A DNA stretch of 64,000 nt from Haematobia irritans (Eukaryota; Arthropoda; Insecta; Diptera; Muscidae), in the NCBI RefSeq assembly GCF_050003625.1, contig NC_134398.1, forward strand, positions 202,920,583 through 202,984,582, given 5' to 3'. Positions 1 to 9,609 of this stretch are shown in pieces. The translations under genes and the position numbers were made by a program. The notes beneath the pieces are model-generated. The model saw nothing but the letters and a program-made list of their open reading frames with translations, ran no database searches and was not told the DNA's origin. Numbering within the stretch: the first letter of the stretch is position 1; each line of letters starts with the position of its first letter.

Positions 1-490
1 TTTTCATAGAAAATTTAATTTTTATAAAAAGTTTTGTCGAAATTTTATTTTTATAGACAATTTTGTCCAAATTTTTTTTTTATAGACAATTGACACAAAA
101 TTGTAATTTTATTGAAAATTTCGTCAAAACTTTATATCTTTGGAAAATTTCATATAAATTTTATTTTCATTGGTTTTCTAATTTTCATAGAACTTTCATC
201 CAAATTTAATTTTTATAAAAAATTTCGTCGAAATTTAATTTTTAAAGAAAATTGCGTCAAAATTTAAATTTTATATAAAGTTTCGTAAAAATTTGATTGT
301 TATAGAAAATTTCATCGAAAATAAATTTTTATAGAAAATTTCATATGTTTTTATACAATTTAATAAAAAAACAGAAAAACAATTATAGAAAATTACGTCG
401 ACATTTTTTTTTGTTTGTATAAAAAATTGTTTTTAATAGAAAATTTCGTTGAAGTTTTATTTATATATAAATTTTCGTCGAAAATTTAGT
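1..490 (-). repeat. 29-bp minisatellite array, inverted orientation, diverged
   Basis: Tandem, degenerate copies of the 29-bp unit that dominates the window, here in the orientation that reads ATTTTATTTCTATAGAAAA then TTTTGTC on the plus strand. This block uses the variant GTCGAAATTT and often TTTTTATAG in place of TTTCTATAG, so it is older or a separate subfamily. It is cut by the left edge of the window and ends where a mariner element begins at 508. Not coding. Confidence 0.85.
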
Positions 491-507
491 TTTCTTTCTT
501 TTATATA

Positions 508-1440
508 AAGGGTGATTCTTTTGAGGTTAGGATTTTCATGCATTAGTATTTGACAGATCACGTGGGATTTCAGACATGGTGTCAAAGAGAAAGATGCTCA
601 GTATGCTTTGACATTTCATCATGAATAGCCGAACGATCTGCCACAACGTCGAATTTTCAGTGAATGGGCCGTAGAAAAGTTGGCAGAAAATCCGCTTTTT
701 TATCGACAAATTTTGTTCAGCGATGAGGCTCATTTCTGGTTGAATGGCTACGTAAATAAGCAAAATTGCCGCATTTGGAGTGAAGAGCAACCAGAAGCCG
801 TTCAAGAACTGCCCATGCATCCCGAAAAATGCACTGTTTGGTGTGGTTTGTACGCTGGTGGAATCATTGGACCGTATTTTTTCAAAGATGCTGTTGGACG
901 CAACGTTACGGTGAATGGCGATCGCTATCGTTCGATGCTAACAAACTTTTTGTTGCCAAAAATGGAAGAACTGAACTTGGTTGACATGTGGTTTCAACAA
1001 GATGGCGCTACATGCCACACAGCTCGCGATTCTATGGCCATTTTGAGGGAAAACTTCGGAGAACAATTCATCTCAAGAAATGGACCGGTAAGTTGGCCAC
1101 CAAGATCATGCGATTTGACGCCTTTAGACTATTTTTTGTGGGGCTACGTCAAGTCTAAAGTCTACAGAAATAAGCCAGCAACTATTCCAGCTTTGGAAGA
1201 CAACATTTCCGAAGAAATTCGGGCTATTCCGGCCGAAATGCTCGAAAAAGTTGCCCAAAATTGGACTTTCCGAATGGACCACCTAAGACGCAGCCGCGGT
1301 CAACATTTAAATGAAATTATCTTCAAAAAGTAAATGTCATGGACCAATCTAACGTTTCAAATAAAGAACCGATGAGATTTTGCAAATTTTATGCGTTTTT
1401 TTTTAAAAAAAAGTTATCAAGCTCTTAACAAATCACCCTT
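508..1440 (+). mobile_element. mariner (DD41D-type) deletion derivative, copy 1
   Basis: A 933-bp element begins AAGGGTGATT and ends AATCACCCTT, and is flanked on both sides by the TA duplication typical of Tc1/mariner (506-507 and 1441-1442). Inside is a C-terminal transposase fragment (629-1333). The region between the 5' end and the fragment is only about 120 bp, too short for the usual N-terminal helix-turn-helix domains, so the element is internally deleted. A copy of exactly the same length lies in the opposite orientation at 42756-43688, and their encoded peptides differ by about two residues over 217, which implies recent movement. The family assignment rests on the spacing of catalytic residues. 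The rosa-type DD41D label is from memory of the family. Confidence 0.93.
629..1333 (+). pseudogene. mariner transposase, catalytic-domain fragment (copy 1)
   Basis: This open frame encodes the catalytic half of a Tc1/mariner transposase, an enzyme that cuts and pastes its element at TA sites in the nucleus. Visible motifs are the first catalytic Asp in FSDEAHFWLNG, the second in MWFQQDGATCHTA, and the third in RSCDLTPLDYFLWG. There are 41 residues between the second and third Asp, hence DD41D. All three Asp are intact and the C-terminus ends at a normal stop. The N-terminal DNA-binding region is missing. A one-base difference from the sister copy near 630 puts the ATG at 621 out of frame, and TAG at 626-628 closes the frame upstream, so no good ATG start is left. 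It is probably not an active enzyme, but recently was. Confidence 0.9.
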
Positions 1441-1442
1441 TA

Positions 1443-1609
1443 AATATTGAGCTAAAATTTTATTTTTATTTATTATTTTATTATTATTTAGACAAAGTTT
1501 TATTTTTATAGACAATTTCGTCGACCTGTTTGTTTCTTTTTCGAGAGCAATTTCTTCTAAAATACGAAGAATTTTCCAAGGAATGCAGTTAATGAAAGAA
1601 AAAATGCAG
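1443..1609. other. AT-rich spacer with 29-bp-unit remnants
   Basis: A short stretch between the mariner and the SINE. It has traces of the 29-bp unit (TTTATTTTTATAGACAA around 1500) and no other recognisable content. Confidence 0.6.
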
Positions 1610-1920
1610 TTAGGGAGTCACCGCATTCCAACCGCAATGGTTGGCATGCCCGCCTTCCATACACAGGGTCGTGGGTTCAAAACCATAGTTTATATAGTTT
1701 TTCAGCGGTGTATTATCGCATCTCAGTAATGTTGGTGACATTTCTGAGCTTCTCCAAGTGGCTTCACCCCAATGGTGAACGCCGTTGGGACTCAGCCATA
1801 AAAACGAGGTCCTTTGTCATTGAGGTAAACATGGAATCAAGCAACTCTCAGTTATAAAAGGTAAGTTCACCACTGTGTTATAAACTTAATAGCCTAAGTG
1901 AGTCTGCAATATCTAAGGAA
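1610..1920 (+). mobile_element. tRNA-derived SINE, copy 1 (diverged)
   Basis: The head looks like a tRNA-type RNA polymerase III promoter, with an A-box-like stretch around GCAATGGTTGGCATGCC and a B-box-like GTGGGTTCAAAACC about 35 bp further on. The body matches, along its length, the inverted SINE at 26644-26987. Shared blocks include TTTTTCAGCGGTG, CTCAGTAATGTTGGTG, ACGCCGTTGGGACTC, GGTCCTTTGTCATTG and CCTAAGTGAG. It is non-autonomous and moved by some LINE not seen here. This copy is clearly more diverged than the second and has lost about 10 bp after the B box. Confidence 0.85.
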
Positions 1921-1948
1921 GGAAAACAAGTATCCGTTCAAAAAAGGT

Positions 1949-2023
1949 TCTCCATAATTAAAAAAAAAGTGGGGTCAGTATTTTGGACTTAATACTGACC
2001 CCACTTTTTTTTAATTATGGAGA
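1949..2023. repeat. long perfect-type hairpin (inverted repeat)
   Basis: Two arms of about 33 bases face each other across a loop of about 8 bases (TTGGACTT). The core of the left arm is AGTGGGGTCAGTATT and that of the right arm is AATACTGACCCCACT. The arms continue outward through an A9/T8 run and CCATAATT/AATTATGG. The only mismatch is one base of length in the A/T run. It would form a strong snapback on either strand. It lies between the end of the SINE and the ATTGA-rich element. Function unknown. Confidence 0.9.
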
Positions 2024-2186
2024 CAAAAAATTGTATGGCCCCTACCTTGCGAACTGTTTGAGATATTTCCAAACATCTTATGTAGGGTTTTACAAATTAA
2101 ATCCACCAAAAAAATTATGGAAATCAGATTTGGCAGCTAAAAAATTTCCACACATTTTCAGCGCTTATAGGCCAGCCCGTGGACAC

Positions 2187-4288
2187 ACTACACACAAAAA
2201 ATTTTTTTTTGATTTCAATCACGAAAATCGCGGATTCAATCATTTTTTTAATTGAAATGTCTTCAATCACGAAGATGATAGTATCAATCACCCATTTTGA
2301 TTGAAAACCAACACGATTTTAATTAAAAATTTAATTGACATTTGTCACGGAATCAATTAATTGTGTGATTGAATCAATTAAAAACGTGATTGATTTTTAA
2401 CATAAAATTCAATCACAGTTTTAATTGAATCAATTAAAATTTTAATTAATTTCGCGACAAAAATCAATCAACTATTTGATTCATTCAATTAAATAATTAA
2501 TTGAAATTGGCTATAAATTTCGATTAAAAAATGTATATATTGCGACCCCAAAATCGTATTTAGTTTTTTTTTCTTTTGAAATAAAAGAAAATATGTGTTT
2601 CTTATAAAACATATTTAATATTTTATTATTTTTTGAAATAAATTTGGTTCTTGTCATTTGTGTTTTGTTCTAACATAACTTACAAATACAACTACTATCA
2701 ATAACAACTATAGGGTGAAAAAATAAATTATATAAATCATTATCTTCCTTATAATAATAACCATGTTAGTATGTTCCTTCTAATATGTAGATGCGCCTAG
2801 ATTTCCAATAAATCAGCAGCCTGTAAGCTAAATTAGTTTTTCTGGAAGTAAACAGAATAATTCTAATTTAATTTTGTTCAATTAAAAGTTAATTTTGTTA
2901 AACATTACCTGCATAGAATATCAAGTTCAATTCTTAGTTCCAGGTTGCAGATTTAAAATCTTATTTTGCAGTTGTAGTCTTTTAGCATAAAAAGATGTAT
3001 TAAGAGTTCGGTAATTTAATTTTAGTAACAATTCCTTTCCAAAATTTCCACACGTTGAAATAGTCTATTAAAATTTGAACCAATCAAAGACAAAAATAAT
3101 GGGAAAGCAATGTTATACTTGATATAATATTGATGATACTTTGCAAATTCTGGAAATAGAAAAAAATATAAATGGAAAATACATATTTTTATTATTTTCG
3201 AATATTTTTCATATTTTTAAATCCAAAAGAAAGAATTTTTTTACATAATTCAGCTCATTAGTTTATATACCAGAATACTGCTCTCTACTTGGGTTCAAAC
3301 TGAAAAAGGCAGGTAAAACAAAAGTGCAATTTAATGCCAACGCTACTTCGCAACTTCAAGAATTCCAAGAATCTTCCAACAAACCCATACCGCTCTTGGT
3401 TTTAAGAAAACTAGGAGTGAACAAAATTTATAATTTTAAAAGATCAATACGGTACCCACTTTTTTTATTGCAAACATATTATATATTTGATAAAATGATG
3501 GAGTTGATTGGATTGATTGGTCAATTTGACGAAATAAAATTGGTCACTAAAAGAAATGAATAAAAAATATATTATTTTAGTCCGTTTAATGTAAACAGGC
3601 TTCAATGGAAAACGGTATTCACATTTCACAATTTCTTACCTTCAATAAACGTAGATTGTTTTCCATTTTTGCAATACCACAAAACACAAACACAGGTAAT
3701 TTCAAATGCGTTCTGTCATATATTTTTTTCAAACCTTTACCACGTGGCCGTTTGTTGTTGCACACTTTATTTATTTCAACCTTTTGCAATGATTTGTTGT
3801 TGCGTTCAAAATATTTATGCCACATTGTGAATGCAGCAGACAGAATGTCGCCAATCATGTTTTTCAATTTACGCGAAAAACAAAAACCCAACCGTTCGTT
3901 ACGAGTTACTTCCACAGACTGATCTCTCCATCATACATTATTGAATAAATACCCATTCTCTTGTTCTCTTTTCGCTCTTTCCATTGCTCAAAATTATTCA
4001 GTTTCAATCACAAAGGTGATTGGATCAATCACATGTGTAATTGGAAACGGAAAAGATTTCAATCACGTTTGTAATTGAAAATTATTTCCGAATTGATTAA
4101 CAAATTGATTGAATCAATTAATATTTTAATTGGAAACGTAACAAATATCAATCATTTGTTTAATTGGTTTTTATTCGGATTTGATTAAATAATTAATTGA
4201 ATCAATTAACATATTAATTGAATCCGTTTCCAAATTCAATTAAGTGTTTAATTGAAAAAATTTTGGTGATAATTTTTTGTGTGTAGAG
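2187..4288. mobile_element. candidate TIR element with ATTGATTGAATCAAT subterminal arrays
   Basis: The two ends are inverted: CTACACACAAAAAATT near 2187 and AATTTTTTGTGTGTAG ending near 4288. Inside each end lies about 300 bp of short degenerate repeats of the type ATTGAATCAATTAA and TTCAATCACG (about 2210-2520 and 3990-4260). The middle (2520-3985) is AT-rich unique DNA with a possible minus-strand exon. No transposase is recognised and a target duplication is not clear, so the class is unknown. A partial repeat of the left subterminal array follows directly at 4310-4625. Confidence 0.55.
3640..3935 (-). CDS. possible minus-strand exon of unknown function
   Basis: An open frame of about 98 codons whose composition (many Lys, Arg, Asn and Glu; KNMIGDILSAAFTMWHKYF, then KRPRGKGLKK) is unlike the satellite peptides around it. 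It runs to a good splice donor, AAG|GTAAGA, at 3640/3639. A plausible acceptor, TTTCTTTTAG, lies 93 bp on, but the codon after it is a stop. No family is recognised. It sits in the centre of the putative TIR element and might be part of an element-encoded protein, or chance. Confidence 0.22.
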
Positions 4289-4309
4289 ACCCATAGACTT
4301 GCAGTCTTA

Positions 4310-4630
4310 CTCACAATTTTTTTTCTTTAGATTCAATCACGAAATTAATTGATCCTATTAATTTTTTAATTGAAATGTCTTCAATCACGAAAATGATTTG
4401 ATTTTATTACAAAATTATTTGATTTAATTTGAACATTTGAATTAATTTTTTAATTGATTCAATTAAACATTTAAGTGATGTCGATTGGAAAACTCAAATA
4501 GTTTTTTAATCGATTCAATTAATTATTTCGTTAAACTTTTTAAATAAACCAGTTAAACGATTAATTGAATTTTGCAATCGTCATCGATTAACTTTGTTAA
4601 TTGAAACGATTAATTAAAAAAATAAAAAAG
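4310..4630. repeat. second ATTGA-type array, partial copy
   Basis: The start, with AGATTCAATCACGAAATTAA and TTTTTTAATTGAAATGTC, matches the start of the array at about 2210. It continues with degenerate ATTGATT/AATCAAT units and ends near AATTGAAACGATTAATTAA. It looks like a truncated second copy of the left end of the element before it. Confidence 0.6.
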
Positions 4631-4740
4631 GAGACGTCTTTCAGCACCTGGTTTTCAAGACGATGTTTACTTTAAACATAGCATAACTTATACATTAAGT
4701 CGAGCCGAAAGCTGAACATTAAAGATTTCGTCAACACGTT
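4631..4740. other. short unique spacer
   Basis: A short stretch of higher GC content between arrays, with nothing recognisable. Confidence 0.4.
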
Positions 4741-7700
4741 TTTAAAGAATTGGGTCTTAAATTTGAAATATATTTTTGACAAAGTTTTCTGTAGTAATAA
4801 AATTTAGACGAAATTTTCTATAGAAATTAAATTTAAATTAAATGAACTAAAGTTTTGACAAAATTTTCTATAAAAAGTTGGCGAAAAACTTGTCTACAGA
4901 AATACAATTTTAACAAAATTTTCTAAGGAAATACAACATTGACAAAATTTTCTATAGAAATAAAATTTTGACAAAATTTTCTATACAAATAAAATTTTGA
5001 CGAAATTTTCTATAGAAATAAAATTTTGACAAAATTTCTTTAAACATAAAATTAAAAATAAAATGTTTACAAAATTTTATATACAAAAAAAAAAATTGAC
5101 AAACTTTTCTACAGAAATAAAATTTTGATAAAATTTTCTAAAGAAATAAAATTTTGACTAAATTTTCGATAGAAATAAAATTTTGACAAAATTTCCAACA
5201 GAAATAAAGTTTTGACAAAATTTTCCATAGAAATGAAATTTTAACAAAATTTTTTATAGAAATAAAATTTTGATAACGTTTTCTATAAAAATAAAATTGT
5301 GACGAAATTTTGTGAAGGAATAAAATTTAGACAGAATTTTCTCTGAAAATAAAATTTTAACAAAATTTTCTATACAAATAAAAGTTGATGAACTTTTCTA
5401 TAGCAATAAATGTTTGATAAAACGTTCTATGAAAATAACATTTTGACAAAATTTTTTATAAAAATAAAATTTTTAAAAAATTTTCTATAAAAAAAATTGA
5501 CAAATTTTTTTACGAAATTTTCTATAGAAATAAAATTTTGACAAAATTTTTATAAAAATAAAATTTTGACGAAATTTTCTATAGAAATAAAATTTGATAA
5601 AATTTTCTATAGAAAACAATTTTGATAAAACTTACTAAAAAAATAAAATTTTGACAAAATTTTCTATAAAAATAATATTTGACAAAATTTTTTACGAAAT
5701 TTTCTATTGAAATAAAATTTTGACAAAATTTTTATAAAAATAAAATTTTGACGAAATTTTCTATAGAAATAAAATTTTGATAAAATTTTCTATAGAAATA
5801 AAATTTTGACAAAAATTTCTTGAAAAATAAAATTTTGACAAAATTTTCTATAAAAATAAAAATTAAAGAAATTTTCTATAGAAATAAAATGTTGACGAAA
5901 TTTTTGATAGAAATAAAATTTTGACAAAATTTTTATAGAAATAAAATTTTGACAAAATTTTCTGTAGAAATAATTTTTTTTATGAAATTTTCTATAGAAA
6001 TAAAATTTTGACAAAATTTTTATAGAAATAAAATTTTGACACAAGTTTTATAGAAATTAAATTTTGACGAAATTTTCTATAGAAATAAATCTTTGACAAC
6101 ATTTTCTTTAGAAATAAAATTAAGACAAAATTTTCTATTGAAAAAAAACTTAACAAAATTTTCTGTACAAGTAAAATGTTGACAAAATTGTCTATAAAAA
6201 TAAAATTTTGACAATTTTTTTTTTTTTTGAAAAAAAATTTTGACGAAATTTTCTATAGAAATAAAATTTCGACAAAATTTTCTATAGAAATAAAATTTAG
6301 ACAAAATTTTTTATTAAGATAAAATTTTGACAAAATTTTCTATAAGAATTAAATTTTGACAAACATCAAAATCATAAGTGTAAATAATGACAAAAATTTC
6401 GTCGTAATCATAAGTATAAATAATGACAAAAATTTTGAAACCGATTTTGACAAAATTTTTATAGAAATAAAATTTTGACGTAAATTGCTATAGAAACAAA
6501 ATTTTGATAAAATTGTCTATAGAAATAAAATTTTGATAAAACTTACTATAAAAATAAAATTTTTACAAAAATTTCTATAAAAATAAAATTTTGACAAAAT
6601 TTTTTATAAAAAAATTGACAAAATTTTCTATAAAAATAAAATTTTAACTAAATTTTCTATAGAAATAAAATTTTGACGAAATTTTCGATAGAAATAAAAT
6701 TTTGACAAAAATTTTTTTGGGAAAACATTTTGACGAAATTTCCTTTAGAAAAAAAAAAAAATTTAGACTAAATTTTCTTTGAAATATAATTTTGACAAAA
6801 AATTTTTTATGGAGATAAAATTTAGACAAAATTTTCTATAGAAATAAAATTTAGACGGAATTTTCTATAGAAATAAAATGTATACGAAATTTTCTATAAA
6901 AAAAATTGACAAAATTTTCTATAGAAATAAAACTTTGACAACATTTTCTTTAAAAATAAAATAAAGACAAGATTTTCTATTGAAAAAAAAAACTTAACAA
7001 AATTTTCTATACAAATAAAATTTTGACAAAATTGTCTACAAAAATAAAAGTTTGACAATTTTTTTTGAAATAAAATTTTCTATTGAAATAAAATTTCGAC
7101 AAAATTTTCTATAGAAATAAAATTTTGACAAAATTTTCTATTAAGATAAAATTTTGACAAAATTTTCGTCGTAATCATAAGTATAAATAATGACAAAAAT
7201 TTCGTCGTAATCATAAGTGTAAATAATGACAAAAATTTTGAAACCGATGTTGACAAAATTTTTATAGAAATAAAATTTTGACGAAATTTTCTATAGAAAT
7301 AAAATTTTGATAAAATTTTTATAGAAATAAAATTTTGATAAAACTTACTATAAAAATAAAATTTTGACAAAATTTTCTATAAAAAAATTGACAAAATTTT
7401 CTATAAAAATAAAATTTTAACGAAATTTTCTATAGAAATAAAGTTTTGACGAAATTTTCGATAGAAATACAATTTTGACAACATCTTCTATGGAAACAAT
7501 ATTTAGACAAAATTTTCTATAGAAATAAAATTTATACGAAATTTTCTATAAAAAAATTTGACAAAATTTTCTATAGAAATAAAATTTTGACAAAATTTTC
7601 TATACAAGTAAAATTTTGACAAAATTGTCTATTAAAATAAAATTCTGACATTTTTTTGTGAAATAAAATTTTGACGAAATTTTCTATAGAAACAAAATTT

Positions 7701-7925
7701 TGACAAAATTTTCTATAGAAATAAAATGTTGACAAAATTTTCTATAGAAATAAAATTTAGACAAAATTTTCTACTAATATAAAATTTTGACAAAATTTTG
7801 TATTAATATAAAATTTTGACAAAATTTTCTATTAATAGAAAATTTAGACAAAATATTCTATAAAAATTAAATTTTGACAAAAATTTCGTCGTATCATAAG
7901 TGTAAATAAATGACAAAAATTTTGA
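4741..7925 (+). repeat. 29-bp minisatellite array, forward, with higher-order repeats
   Basis: About 110 tandem units. Each has the palindromic core TTTCTATAGAAA followed by TAAAATTTTGAC and A/T runs. Many units carry GACGAAATTTT instead of GACAAAATTTT. A non-monomer insert containing CGTCGTAATCATAAGTATAA recurs at about 6399, 7168, 7202 and 7886, showing a higher-order unit of roughly 0.7-0.8 kb. The minus-strand open frames here, rich in Phe, Tyr, Lys and Asn, are by-products of a 29-bp period and are not genes. Confidence 0.95.
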
Positions 7926-8999
7926 AACATATCATGCTTTTTTTAGTGTAGGGACTATTTACACGAATTAAAGTACAACACAATTCTTACAAAATTCTGA
8001 TCAATCAAAATGAAGGGATTCTTATATATCATACTATTCTTACTATAATGTTGAATATTCTGAATACCACACTTCAGTCGCAATACTTACCACCTAATAC
8101 AAACCGAATTAATCTCCAAATATATGAAGAAAAACACCATTTAAATAAATTAAAACACAATTTGGATGAGAATCAATTGAATTTAAATATTAACATACAT
8201 TCATTTATATGAGTATTATTATTTAATTCAGTTAATAAATAGATCAAATGCATTTGACAAATACAAGTTTGGTTTTTTATGAAAGAATATGACAGAAAGG
8301 AATTTAAAACAACATCACAGTGAAATGAAACCTAAATAAATATTCTCTTAAAAATTGGTAATATTTAATATTTAATAACTAATTAAATTAAAATTCTTAT
8401 AGAACTAAGCTAAACAGGAATAAATAAATATTTGGTATATTCTAATGACATTTAATTACAGGAAACACCAATACTTATACATTTAACCGCTCTCAGAGGA
8501 AACGGAAGAACACTAAGGTTGTATGTTATTACTTGGGTATATGGGTTTAAACTTCTTTCATGAGTGTGCGTTTGGATATTGCGGGAGAAGGGAGTTTCGT
8601 ATATTTTCGGCGATTTGGTATATAATACATTAAAAAATAAATAATGTTGGCATTTTTATTGGATTAAAAAACAAGATAACTATTTTCTATTTTTTTTTCA
8701 AATATACTTAAAACTATACTTAACTATAACAATTTATAAAGTAATTAAGTAAATTATACAAAATGATTTGAGTATCATAAAACGGTAAAAGAATAATAAA
8801 ACTGTTTATATTCTTAACTAAACCTTATTTTCAGGTTTAATCTTAAAAAAGGAAGTTTGTTTGCTTTTTTCTAGTTGGGAACCAAAGGAAGAAGCTGGAA
8901 TTGCCACTTTTGTTTGTTCGTTTAGTTTCTCGTAATCTTCTGCTCACAGCAATTTCAAAAAATATTTCATCAAAATTTCATTCAGAATTCTTTTTCCAT
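7926..8999. other. unique AT-rich DNA 3' of the Ly6 gene, probable 3' UTR and flank
   Basis: About 1.07 kb without tandem repeats, lying just downstream of the Ly6 stop codon in the minus direction. It should hold the 3' UTR. Minus-strand AATAAA-like signals occur (for example the plus-strand TTTTTATTGG near 8650), but no single polyadenylation site can be chosen. No open frame of note. Confidence 0.5.
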
Positions 9000-9492
9000 T
9001 TAGACATTTATAGCCTTGGCCATGAATACGGCGATTAAAGTCAAAGCACTACCGCCGACCATTTTCCTGGCGCCATTACATTTCTCTGTCAAACAATCTT
9101 CACAGAAAATACGATTAATATTCTTCTCGGTGGGATCATTCATGCAATATTTCAAATCATCCGATTTGTTTGTGTAATAACAGAATCTTTTGGTTACCAT
9201 TTTACCATTAACTGTAAGCAAAATAAAAGAAAAACAATATTTAGTAATAAAATTTAATTTTAATTTTCATTAAAACAAAACATACTCTCTTCAATGGTTT
9301 TACGACATACAGGACGTTCCTGTTCCGAATTGATGGTGCTATTGCAAAAGCGACCAGCATTTAGGTTGCGTTCTTTCATATAATCTGCCGGTATTTTATC
9401 CTCATCGAATTCACTTCCACAAAATTCATCTGCCCCCACTGTATCCGAGCTGCAATGCCAACATACCAGGGGTGTATTGGGGACACCGGCGG
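9000..9492 (-). CDS. Ly6/uPAR three-finger, GPI-anchored protein: exons 2 and 3
   Basis: Exon 2 is 9492-9286 and exon 3 is 9211-9000, separated by a 74-bp intron (donor GTATG, acceptor TTTTGCTTACAG). Joined to exon 1 at 47312-47246, the protein is 161 residues. The mature part has exactly ten cysteines (33, 36, 47, 72, 85, 102, 114, 128, 131 and 136), beginning VCWHCSS and ending [11 protein letters not shown], the Ly6 three-finger pattern. After CN (136-137) comes a short spacer and a hydrophobic tail, [13 protein letters not shown], which is a GPI-attachment signal with Asn137 the likely anchor site. Two N-glycosylation sequons are present (Asn73, Asn106). Fly proteins of this family act at the cell surface, in septate junctions, sleep and channel regulation, and other roles. 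Which member this is cannot be told. The coding DNA is clearly less AT-rich than its surroundings. Confidence 0.93.
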
Positions 9493-9609
9493 CTGTAAAG
9501 AAAAAAATGGAATTAATTTTGGGATATCACAGTTTTTGGGATATCGAAACTGTAATTCAAACATTGAGACCTTCGGGTTGCAGTCACGGTTGCCATAGTT
9601 GGTAGAATT
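9493..9609. other. intron start: acceptor side of exon 2
   Basis: Just upstream of exon 2 in the gene direction lies the pyrimidine tract CATTTTTTTCTTTACAG, then unique DNA up to the start of the satellite at about 9610. This short strip probably holds the branch point. Confidence 0.5.

Noticed and set aside
1983..2255. 90-codon plus-strand frame
   Set aside because: It runs from the hairpin into the TIR element with no coding signs.
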